A stretch of DNA of 34,154 bases from Rhodocyclaceae bacterium (GTDB lineage: Bacteria > Pseudomonadota > Gammaproteobacteria > Burkholderiales > Rhodocyclaceae), in the NCBI GenBank assembly GCA_029982755.1, contig JARRBR010000019.1, positions 1 through 34,154 on the forward strand, read 5' to 3'. The notes under the pieces were generated by a model, which searched no databases, was not told where the DNA came from, and worked only from the letters and a program-made list of their open reading frames with translations. A program made the position numbers and the translations under genes. Positions 8,206 through 15,659 of this stretch are shown here, in pieces (position 1 is the stretch's first letter; the number at the start of each line of letters is the position of its first letter).

Positions 8206-9458
8206 GCCTCGCCGCCGCGACTGGCCATGCCCACGTCCGCCCCGACACCGCGCGCGAACCGGGCCAGAAAGTCGGCGAGCGCTTCCACGGCCGCATCGGC
8301 AAGGCCGTTGTACAGGCTGAGGCGGACGCCGCCGCGCTCCGGATGGCCGCACAGGTCGCGCAGTCCGGCGGCGTCCGCAGCGGCCAGGAAGCGCCCGGTG
8401 GCGCGGCCATCGGGCAGCTGGAAGCACGGATTGACCCGCGAGCGCCAGCCTGCAGGCACCATCGAGCGGTAGAGCCCGGCCGCCTCGCCCGCGGCCATCG
8501 CGGCCGCGATCAGCGCATGACGGCGCTGCAGCCGGGCAGCCATCGCCGCCACCCCGCCCGCGGCCTCGATCCAGTGCAGCATGCGGTGAGCGACAAAGAC
8601 AGGGAGCACCGGCGGCGTGCACAGGCGCGAATCGGCCGCGGCCTGGGCAGCGTAGTCCATCACGCGCGGGACGTCGGTGCGCGCGCGATCGAGGAGCGCG
8701 CGGCGGATCACCACCAGGGTGAGTCCGGGCGTGCCGATCGTCTTCTGCGTGCCGGCATAGGCCAGGCTCAGGCGCTGCCAGTCGAGCGTACGGGTAAGGA
8801 ACTCGGAGCTCAGGTCGGCCACCAGCGGCGCCCGCGTCAGCGGCAGCTGCGGAAACTGCAGGCCGTCGGCCGTTTCGTTCGGCGTCACATGCACGTAGGC
8901 GAATGCCTGCGCCGGGTCCCCATCCAGCACGGGCAGGTTCAGGACGGCGAGCTCGCGAACGTCCACCGGCCCGAAGCGCTGCGCCTCCGCGATCGCCCGT
9001 CGCGACCAGTATCCGCTGTCGACGTAGAGCGCGGCCGCAGGCGTCGCCGTGCCCCGCGCACGGGCGCCACCGCATGCGTCCGCGCCGATCGCCCGCTTCG
9101 CCCGGGCACCCGCCCCTGCGCCCCCCTCGCGCCCGAGCAGATTCATCGGCACCGCGGCGAACTGCGCGCTCGCGCCGCCGGGCAGGAAAAGCACGGCGAA
9201 CGCGTCCGGGATCGCCAGCAGACGGCGCAGGCAGGCCTCGGTCTCCGCCTGCAGCGTGCGGTAGGTGGGCGTGGTGAAGGGCAGGCTCAGGATCGAGCCC
9301 GGCCCGGGCCGGCAGGCGTCGGCGACCTCATGCGCGACCGCAGCCGGCAACGGCCCCGCTGCGGCCGAGAAGCTGAATCCCCGCTGCGCGCGCCAGACCG
9401 CGAAGCTCGCGGACGCAGCAGCGTTCGCCTCAGGAGAACAGTGCGATCCCATGCGCAC
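8202..9458 (-). CDS. Phosphoserine aminotransferase (SerC)-like PLP enzyme
   Basis: FSAAAGPLPAAVAHE, LPGGASAQFAAVPMNLL, LVADLSSEFLTRTLDW, YAGTQKTIGTPGLTLVVIRR (putative PLP Lys), HPERGGVRLSLYNGL. GTG start at 9458 or ATG at 9452. Confidence 0.82.
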   Translation of the reverse strand: MRMGSHCSPEANAAASASFAVWRAQRGFSFSAAAGPLPAAVAHEVADACRPGPGSILSLPFTTPTYRTLQAETEACLRRLLAIPDAFAVLFLPGGASAQFAAVPMNLLGREGGAGAGARAKRAIGADACGGARARGTATPAAALYVDSGYWSRRAIAEAQRFGPVDVRELAVLNLPVLDGDPAQAFAYVHVTPNETADGLQFPQLPLTRAPLVADLSSEFLTRTLDWQRLSLAYAGTQKTIGTPGLTLVVIRRALLDRARTDVPRVMDYAAQAAADSRLCTPPVLPVFVAHRMLHWIEAAGGVAAMAARLQRRHALIAAAMAAGEAAGLYRSMVPAGWRSRVNPCFQLPDGRATGRFLAAADAAGLRDLCGHPERGGVRLSLYNGLADAAVEALADFLARFARGVGADVGMASRGGEA

Positions 9459-9933
9459 CCGCCGCCATGAAGAACAGCACCGGGATCGACAGCATGGTAT
9501 TCACCCGCGCCGACAGGAAGGTGATGCGCGCGCAGCGCAGGCGCTCGTCCACCGGCGCGGCGACGAAGCCGAGCACGCGCTTCTGGTGCGGCCACAGCAC
9601 GAACCACAGGTTGCACACCATGATCACCGCCAGCCAGATGCCCAGCCCGAGCGGCGCGAGACTGCCCTGCAGGCTGAGCGCCTCGGCGAGCCAGCCGCGC
9701 TGCCACAGGATCGCCAGGCCGCTACCGAGCACCAGCAGCGAGGCATGGCGGAAGGTGCCGTGCTCGCGCTGCATGAGCGCGCGCTGGCGCGGGCTGTCGG
9801 GGTCGGACAGGTCGGCTGCGCTCAGGGGTGCGTAGCGCGCGCGGGTGACCGCGGTGGCGTAGTTGTGCCCCACCCACACCAGCGCGCCGACGACATGAAG
9901 CCAGCGCGCCGCCACCTCGAACAGGGTCTCCAT
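9430..9933 (-). CDS. Integral membrane protein, urate-oxidase N-terminal (UOX_N/PuuD-like) type
   Basis: METLFEVAARWLHVVGALVWVGHNYATAVTRARY...NLWFVLWPHQKRVLGF...SARVNTMLSIPVLFFMAAGAHG. Confidence 0.65.
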   Translation of the reverse strand: METLFEVAARWLHVVGALVWVGHNYATAVTRARYAPLSAADLSDPDSPRQRALMQREHGTFRHASLLVLGSGLAILWQRGWLAEALSLQGSLAPLGLGIWLAVIMVCNLWFVLWPHQKRVLGFVAAPVDERLRCARITFLSARVNTMLSIPVLFFMAAGAHGIALFS

Positions 9934-9944
9934 CGTCGTGCGCC

Positions 9945-10049
9945 CTACATCAGCAGGCGCAGCAAGAGCGCCAGCGCCGCGGTGAGGGCAACGCCGAGCG
10001 CCACCGTCACCACCGAGGAGTCGAACACGCGCAGCAGCAGATCAGACAT
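9945..10049 (-). CDS. 34-aa single-pass membrane peptide in the pqq operon
   Basis: MSDLLLRVFDSSVVTVALGVALTAALALLLRLLM; ATG overlaps the pqqE 3' end by 8 nt, stop lies 11 nt from the next ORF. Confidence 0.55.
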   Translation of the reverse strand: MSDLLLRVFDSSVVTVALGVALTAALALLLRLLM

Positions 10050-11268
10050 GATCGACCTCCACCACGGCGAGGGCCGCGTCACTGTCCGCGGCGGCACCAT
10101 CGGCGCAGCCACCCGTCGCGCAACCGCGATTGGCGCCGAGCAGGCGCGCGTTGCGATCGTTGCGCAGCACCAGCGGCTGGGCCCTGCGCCCGGGGGCATG
10201 CGCCCTGGCGATCGCCGCGGTGATCAGGTGGTGATGCGGCGAGCGGGCGCAGGCGGGGTCGGTGTTGGCAGCGTCGCCGGTGAGCAGGAAGGCCTGGCAG
10301 CGGCAGCCGCCGAAGTCCTTCTCCTTCTCGTCGCAGCTGCGGCAGGTGGGGCTCATCCATTCGTCGCCGCGGAATTTCCGGAAGGTCGGCGACTCGTTCC
10401 ACAGCCAGGCCAGGCTCTTGTCGCGGATGCTGGGGAAGTCCAGGCCCTCGATGATGCGCGCCTCCTGGCAGGGCATGGCGACACCGTCGGGGGCGATGGT
10501 GAGGTGGATCGCGCCCCAGCCGTTCATGCACGCCTTGGGCCGGCCCTCGTAGTAGTCGGGGATCACGAAGTAGATCGTCATGCGCTGGCCGAGGCGCTCG
10601 CGCGCCGCCTGCACCGCACGCTCGGCCGTCTGCAGCTGCTCGAGCGAGGGCAGCAGTTCGTCGCGATTGACCATCGCCCAGTTGTAGTACTGGATGTTGG
10701 CGAACTCGAGGTAATCGACGCCGATGTCCTCGGCCAGCGCGAGGATTTCCTCGACCTGGCCGATGTTGTGGCGGAACACCGGCACGTTGAGCACCATCGG
10801 GAAACCGTGGGCCTTGATCAGGTGCGCGACCTTGATCTTGAGGTCGAAGGCGCGCGCACCGACCAGGGTGTCGGTGAGCGCGCGCTCGCTGGACTGCAGC
10901 GAGAGCTGGATCTGGTTGAGGCCGGCGGCCTTGAGGGCGAGCAGCCTTTCCTCGCTCAGGCCGACGCCCGAGGTGATGAGATTGGTGTAGTAGCCGAGCG
11001 CGCTCGCCTCGGCGACGAGTTCCTCGAGGTCCTCGCGCAGCAGCGGCTCGCCGCCGGTGAAGCCGAGTTGCAGCGCGCCGAGCTCACGGCCCTCGCGCAG
11101 CACGCGCTTCCACTCGGCGGTGCTCAGTTCGGCCTGGGCGTCGCGGGTGTAATCGACCGGGTTGCTGCACCACGGGCACTTCAGCGGACAGCGGTAGGTG
11201 AGCTCGAGCACCAGCCACAAGGGCTTGCCCTGCCCGTCAAGCCTGACGACGGATCCATCCTTTGGCAC
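10042..11268 (-). CDS. pqqE: PQQ biosynthesis radical SAM enzyme PqqE
   Basis: LELTYRCPLKCPWCSNP (CX3CX2C), FTGGEPLLREDL, and a SPASM-type Cys set (CMNGWGA...CQEARII...CRSCDEKEKDFGGCRCQAFLLTGDA). Confidence 0.95.
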   Translation of the reverse strand: MPKDGSVVRLDGQGKPLWLVLELTYRCPLKCPWCSNPVDYTRDAQAELSTAEWKRVLREGRELGALQLGFTGGEPLLREDLEELVAEASALGYYTNLITSGVGLSEERLLALKAAGLNQIQLSLQSSERALTDTLVGARAFDLKIKVAHLIKAHGFPMVLNVPVFRHNIGQVEEILALAEDIGVDYLEFANIQYYNWAMVNRDELLPSLEQLQTAERAVQAARERLGQRMTIYFVIPDYYEGRPKACMNGWGAIHLTIAPDGVAMPCQEARIIEGLDFPSIRDKSLAWLWNESPTFRKFRGDEWMSPTCRSCDEKEKDFGGCRCQAFLLTGDAANTDPACARSPHHHLITAAIARAHAPGRRAQPLVLRNDRNARLLGANRGCATGGCADGAAADSDAALAVVEVDHV

Positions 11269-11539
11269 GGAACACCTCCAGGAATTTGTAGACGCCTTCG
11301 GCCACGCGCGCGTCGTCGCCCGGGTAGCGCAGTTGCAGCTCGGCGACGAGTTCGGCGACGGTGCGTTGGCCGTCGCAGCGCTCGATGATGTCGCCGGCGG
11401 TCTGGTTGAGCTTGACGATGCCCTCGGGGTAGAGCAGGACGTGCGAGTCCTGGGTCGGCTCCCAGCGGAACAGGTACATAGGGTTGAGCGCGTAGCGCTC
11501 GCTGGCCGCGGGCGGGCTCGGGGTGGCGGTATCGGTCAT
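11237..11539 (-). CDS. pqqD: PQQ biosynthesis peptide chaperone PqqD
   Basis: YALNPMYLFRWEPTQDSHVLLYPEGIVKLNQTAGDIIERCDGQRTVAELVAELQLRYPG. Confidence 0.93.
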   Translation of the reverse strand: MTDTATPSPPAASERYALNPMYLFRWEPTQDSHVLLYPEGIVKLNQTAGDIIERCDGQRTVAELVAELQLRYPGDDARVAEGVYKFLEVFRAKGWIRRQA

Positions 11540-11602
11540 GCGGGCGATCCGGTGCGGGTTGGCCGGACCCGGTCCGCCCGCGGGCGGCCGGGCTGGCGGG
11601 CG

Positions 11603-11677
11603 TCAGCGCACGTAGACGTAGGCGGTGACTTCGAAGCCGAGGCGGATGTCGCAATACGCGGGGTCGGTCCACTGCAT
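11603..11677 (-). CDS. pqqA: PQQ precursor peptide PqqA (24 aa, not in the ORF track)
   Basis: Minus strand reads MQWTDPAYCDIRLGFEVTAYVYVR*, with the conserved E-x3-Y motif (EVTAY); RBS AGAGGAG upstream. Confidence 0.95.
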   Translation of the reverse strand: MQWTDPAYCDIRLGFEVTAYVYVR

Positions 11678-11706
11678 GATGGGTCTCCTCTGGAATGATG
11701 GATGGC

Positions 11707-11728
11707 GAACCGGCGCGGCGGCCGGTTC
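11707..11728 (-). promoter_or_regulatory. Hairpin in the pqqA 5' leader
   Basis: GAACCGGC-GCGGCG-GCCGGTTC, 8-bp perfect stem with 6-nt loop, about 30 nt upstream of the pqqA ATG. Confidence 0.45.
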
Positions 11729-11845
11729 GTGAGCATCATCCCCGCGGGCAAGGGCCCGGGGATCCGCACAATCGCGGTCGTGCCATCAGCGCGATCGCGA
11801 GGCCGCAGTCGTGAAAATCATGATTTCTCAAGGACCTGCAGGGGC

Positions 11846-11861
11846 GTTGACTTTCGTCAAC
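11846..11861. promoter_or_regulatory. FNR/DNR-like box overlapping the bluB 3' end, upstream of pqqA
   Basis: GTTGAC-TTTC-GTCAAC contains TTGAC-N4-GTCAA. Confidence 0.35.
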
Positions 11862-12729
11862 GCGGGAACGGCTGGACCTGGCGGACGGCCTCGGCCAGGC
11901 CTTCACCGGCGGCATCGGCCTGCCCCTGCCAGCGGTCGAAGTGCAGCAACTGGGGGAGCGGCACGCGCTTGAGCCAGCCGGCAGCCTCCAGCTCCGGACG
12001 GGCGTGGAAGTCGCGGACGTAGCCGACGCACAGATAAGCGATCGGGACGATCTCGGGCGGGATGCCGAGCGCGGCGCGCAGCGCCTGCTGGTGCAGGATG
12101 CTGACCCAGCCCACGCCGAGGTTCTCGGCACGCGCGGCCAGCCACAGGTTCTGCACCGCGCACACCGCGCTGTAGACGTCCATCGCGCCGATGTGGGTGC
12201 GGCCGATCACTACCGGGCCGTGGCGGCTGCGGTCGCAGGTGATGCAGATGTTGACCGGCGACTCGAGGATGCCCTCGAGCTTCAGGTTGCGGTAGGTGGC
12301 ACGCTTGCCCTCGTCGAACATCTGCTCGGCCTCGGCATGGGCGGCGAGGAAGTCGGCGTGGATCCGCGCGCGCACCTCGCGCGAACGCACGACGATGAAA
12401 TCCCAGGGCTGCATGAAACCGACCGAGGGCGCGTGGTGGGCGGCAGTGAGCACGCGGGCGAGCACCTCGTCGGGGATCGCATCCGGGAGGAACTCGCCGC
12501 GCACGTCGCGGCGGGTGTGGATGGCGCGATAGACGGCGTCGCGCTCGGCGGCGCTGAACAGCGGATCGGCCTGGAAGCGCCCGGACAAGTCCGCTGCAAG
12601 GTCGGCGGGGGCGTTGCCTGGAAGACGCGCGGCCGCATCAGGGTGGAGACGCGCTTCCACGTCGGGTTCGAGATCGGTGCGCACGTGAGTGCGCGCGAGC
12701 GCGGAGTGCGCCTGCGTCGGGCTGCTCAT
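11857..12729 (-). CDS. bluB: 5,6-dimethylbenzimidazole synthase BluB (nitroreductase family), with an N-terminal extension
   Basis: VYRAIHTRRDVRGEFLPDAIPDEVLARVLTAAHHAPSVGFMQPWDFIVV...; preceded by a cobalamin riboswitch. Confidence 0.92.
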   Translation of the reverse strand: MSSPTQAHSALARTHVRTDLEPDVEARLHPDAAARLPGNAPADLAADLSGRFQADPLFSAAERDAVYRAIHTRRDVRGEFLPDAIPDEVLARVLTAAHHAPSVGFMQPWDFIVVRSREVRARIHADFLAAHAEAEQMFDEGKRATYRNLKLEGILESPVNICITCDRSRHGPVVIGRTHIGAMDVYSAVCAVQNLWLAARAENLGVGWVSILHQQALRAALGIPPEIVPIAYLCVGYVRDFHARPELEAAGWLKRVPLPQLLHFDRWQGQADAAGEGLAEAVRQVQPFPR

Positions 12730-12784
12730 GAAGTATTCCCCTTGGTACGAGCAGTGGGCAGCCGCCGACCAGGCGGTTGCAGGA

Positions 12785-12965
12785 AACACTTCGAGGCCGG
12801 TCTTCCGGCTGCGGATCGACTCGTCCGGGCGCCTTCCCGGTCCTCGCGGACCAGTGGCTGGGCGAACCTCGCCCGGACAATCCCCTTCACGGCGCTGGGC
12901 GCGCGGCGGATTGGCACCGCCTTCCCGATTCTCCCGCGGCGAGCGCGGGCACCCCGAAGCAAACG
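12785..12965 (-). ncRNA. Cobalamin (B12) riboswitch upstream of bluB
   Basis: Minus strand contains GGTGCCAATCC, GGGAAGG, the B12 box AGCCACTGG (12851-12860), and AGCCGGAAGACCGGCC near the 3' end. Confidence 0.88.
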
Positions 12966-13107
12966 AGGCCGAATCTTAGCGGCAGATCGCCGGCACGTAC
13001 ATCGGGCGGGCGGCCGAGGCCACGGCGCCGCGTGCCGTCGCCCGGCGCGCGCAGCGCTTGATGGCTTGCACCGGCACCGGATCAGGCGCCGGCTGCGGCG
13101 CGCACGC

Positions 13108-13821
13108 TCAGCTCCAGCTCACGGTGGCGGCGAGCAGGTAGCCGGCGCCGTAGACCGTCTTGATGAACTTGCCGCTGTGCCCGCCCTGCTCGAAGCGCTT
13201 GCGCAGCCGCGACACGCGCAGGTCGATGCTGCGGTCGAGCGCACACACGTCGCGTCCGGCGAGCAGCTGCTCGCGCGACAGGATCTGGTTGGGGCGCTCG
13301 AGGAAGGCGATCAGCAGCTGCGACTCGGCCAGGCTCAGCGTGTCCTCGACGCCATCGGGCGAGACCAGGCGGTGGGTGGCGCGCTCGAAGCGCCAGCCGG
13401 CGAAGTGGGCGGTGCCGGGCGGCTGGGCGTCGGCGGCGGGCTCGGGCTGGTAGCGGCGCAGGATGCTGCGCACGCGGGCGATCAGTTCGCGCGGCTCGAA
13501 AGGCTTGACCACGTAGTCGTCGGCGCCAAGCTCCAGCCCCATCACCCGGTCGTGGGTGTCGTCGCGCCCGGTGGCGATCAGCAGCCCGAAGCGGTAGCGG
13601 CTGCGCAGCTGCTGCAGCACCTCCATGCCGTCCATGTCGGGCAGGCCGAGGTCGAGGATGGCGACGTCGGGCACCTGCACGCGCAACTGGCGCAGGAAGT
13701 CGCCGCCGGTCGCGAACGCCGCATGGCGGTAACCGAAACGCTCGAGCGTGCCGGTGATCAGCCGCGACACCGCGGCATCGTCCTCGACGACGTGAACCAG
13801 CGCCTGGGGCTTGTCGCTCAA
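13108..13821 (-). CDS. OmpR-family response regulator (receiver + winged helix), likely TTG start
   Basis: LVHVVEDDAAVSRLITGTLERFG...AILDLGLPDMDGMEVL...GADDYVVKPFEPRELIARVRSILRR; C-terminal LSREQLLAGRDVCALDRSIDLRVSRLRKRFE...IKTVYGAGYLL. Confidence 0.9.
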   Translation of the reverse strand: MSDKPQALVHVVEDDAAVSRLITGTLERFGYRHAAFATGGDFLRQLRVQVPDVAILDLGLPDMDGMEVLQQLRSRYRFGLLIATGRDDTHDRVMGLELGADDYVVKPFEPRELIARVRSILRRYQPEPAADAQPPGTAHFAGWRFERATHRLVSPDGVEDTLSLAESQLLIAFLERPNQILSREQLLAGRDVCALDRSIDLRVSRLRKRFEQGGHSGKFIKTVYGAGYLLAATVSWS

Positions 13822-13867
13822 ATCCCTGTCTCCACGCAATGGGTCCGGCGCGGCAACGCGCCGGCCG

Positions 13868-15436
13868 TCATGCGATCGCGGCGCGCAGGGCCTCGAGCAG
13901 GCGCTCCTGGGTGAAGGGCTTGCCGAGCACCTCGACGTCGGCATCCTCGCGGCCGGGCAGCGCACGGTCGGCGTAACCGCTCATCAGCACCACCGGCAGT
14001 TCGGGGCGGAAGCGGCGCACGAAGCGCGCCAGCGCGCGCCCGTCCATGCCACCCGGCATCACGATGTCCGACAGCACGAGTGCGATCGCGGGGATATTCT
14101 CGACCATGTCGGCCGCCTCGTGGCCACTTTCGGCCTCGAGCACCGCGCAGCCGAGCGCCGACAACTGCTTGCGCACCACGTCGCGCACCTTGTCGTCGTC
14201 CTCGACCAGCAGCACCAGGCGGCCTTCGAGCGGACGCGCCGCGACGGTCGGCACACCACCGCCATCACCCGGCTCCGCCGTGCCCGCGGCCGGCAGGGCC
14301 GCCGCCTCACGCGGCGCCTGCGGCAGCAGCAGCGACACGGTGGTCCCCACCGCCTGCCGGCTGCGGATGCGCACGCCGCCGCCCGACTGCTTGATGAAGC
14401 CATACACCATCGCCATGCCCAGCCCGCTGCCGAGGCCGAACTTCTTGGTGGTGAAGAAGGGTTCGAACACGCGCGTGAGCGTCGCGCTGTCCATGCCGGT
14501 GCCGTTGTCGGCGACGGCGATCTGCACGTAGCAGCCCGGCGGCAGCTCGAGGTCGGCGGCCGCGGCGCCCTCGATGCACTCCAGCGAGCAAGCGATGCGC
14601 AGCTCGCCGCCGTTGGGCATGGCGTCGCGGGCGTTGAGCGCGAGGTTCAGCAGCGCGCTCTCGAGCTGGTTGGGGTCGACCAGCGCGCGCAGGTCGACGT
14701 CGCGCGAGGCGGTGGACACGGTGATCGTGCTCGGCAGCGAGCGCCGGATCATGCGCGCCATGTCGAGCACCAGCTCGTTGACCTCGACCACCACCGGCGC
14801 GATCGGCTGCTGGCGCGAGAAGGCGAGCAGGCGCCGGATCAGTCCCGCGCCGCCCTCGGCCGCGGCCAGCGCCGGCTCGACGTACTCCGCCACCGCCGGG
14901 TGATCGCCGAGCGCCTCGACCAGGCCGTGCAGGTTGCCTATCACCACGGTGAGCATGTTGTTGAAGTCGTGCGCGAGGCCGCCGGTGAGCTGGCCGATCG
15001 CCTCCATCTTCTGCGCCTGCGCGAGCGCGCCCTGCGTGCGGCGCTGCTCGGTGACGTCCACCGCATGCACGTAGCAGCCGATCACCTCGCCACCAGGGCC
15101 GAAGTCGGGGACCAGCGTGCTGCGGGTGTACAGGATCTCGCCGCCCGGCCCGGGCATGCTGTACTCGTAGCTGACTTCCTCGCCGGCGAGCGCACGCCGC
15201 ACCTTGTCCTCGACCTGGGCGAACACGTGCGGACCGATGACCTCGAGGATGGGCCGGTCCTTCATGCCCTCGCTGGTGGTGCCGAACCACTGCGCGTAAC
15301 GCCGGTTGCCGTAGCGGAACACCCAGTCGTGGTCGAAATAGCCGATGTGCGCGGGAATGGTGTCGGTGATCTGGCGCAGGCGAAGCTCGCTGTGCGTCAA
15401 CGCGCCCTGCCCCGATGATGCTTGGTCCTCGCTCAT
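13868..15436 (-). CDS. PAS-domain hybrid sensor histidine kinase with C-terminal receiver
   Basis: PAS region, H-box GLAHDFNNMLTVVIGNL, N/G boxes (NLALNARDAMPNGG, VADNGTGMD, GLGSGLGMAMVYGFIKQSGG), receiver VLLVEDDDKVRDVV...VLSDIVMPGGMDG. Confidence 0.93.
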   Translation of the reverse strand: MSEDQASSGQGALTHSELRLRQITDTIPAHIGYFDHDWVFRYGNRRYAQWFGTTSEGMKDRPILEVIGPHVFAQVEDKVRRALAGEEVSYEYSMPGPGGEILYTRSTLVPDFGPGGEVIGCYVHAVDVTEQRRTQGALAQAQKMEAIGQLTGGLAHDFNNMLTVVIGNLHGLVEALGDHPAVAEYVEPALAAAEGGAGLIRRLLAFSRQQPIAPVVVEVNELVLDMARMIRRSLPSTITVSTASRDVDLRALVDPNQLESALLNLALNARDAMPNGGELRIACSLECIEGAAAADLELPPGCYVQIAVADNGTGMDSATLTRVFEPFFTTKKFGLGSGLGMAMVYGFIKQSGGGVRIRSRQAVGTTVSLLLPQAPREAAALPAAGTAEPGDGGGVPTVAARPLEGRLVLLVEDDDKVRDVVRKQLSALGCAVLEAESGHEAADMVENIPAIALVLSDIVMPGGMDGRALARFVRRFRPELPVVLMSGYADRALPGREDADVEVLGKPFTQERLLEALRAAIA

Positions 15437-15551
15437 TTGCCCCTGCCCGCCTCCGCTGCCCTCTTCCCGCTCGGAGGGTAACGGAGCATTCTAGAGTGCG
15501 CGGCCCGACGGGCAAGACCCGGACAAGATTCAGTACATTCCGACGTAATTG

Positions 15552-15587
15552 CCGACAAGATTTTTTGCCATCCTCCATACTTGTCGG
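15552..15587. promoter_or_regulatory. Inverted repeat operator candidate upstream of the acyl-CoA ligase
   Basis: CCGACAAG-N20-CTTGTCGG; a further GACAAGATT at 15522-15530 repeats GACAAGATT at 15554-15562. Confidence 0.4.
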
Positions 15588-15659
15588 TATGGATGCCGGG
15601 ACTGTGTCCGGCCATCCGGCCGCATCGCTAACCTGTTGCCAAACCGGGAGTGGAGAAGG

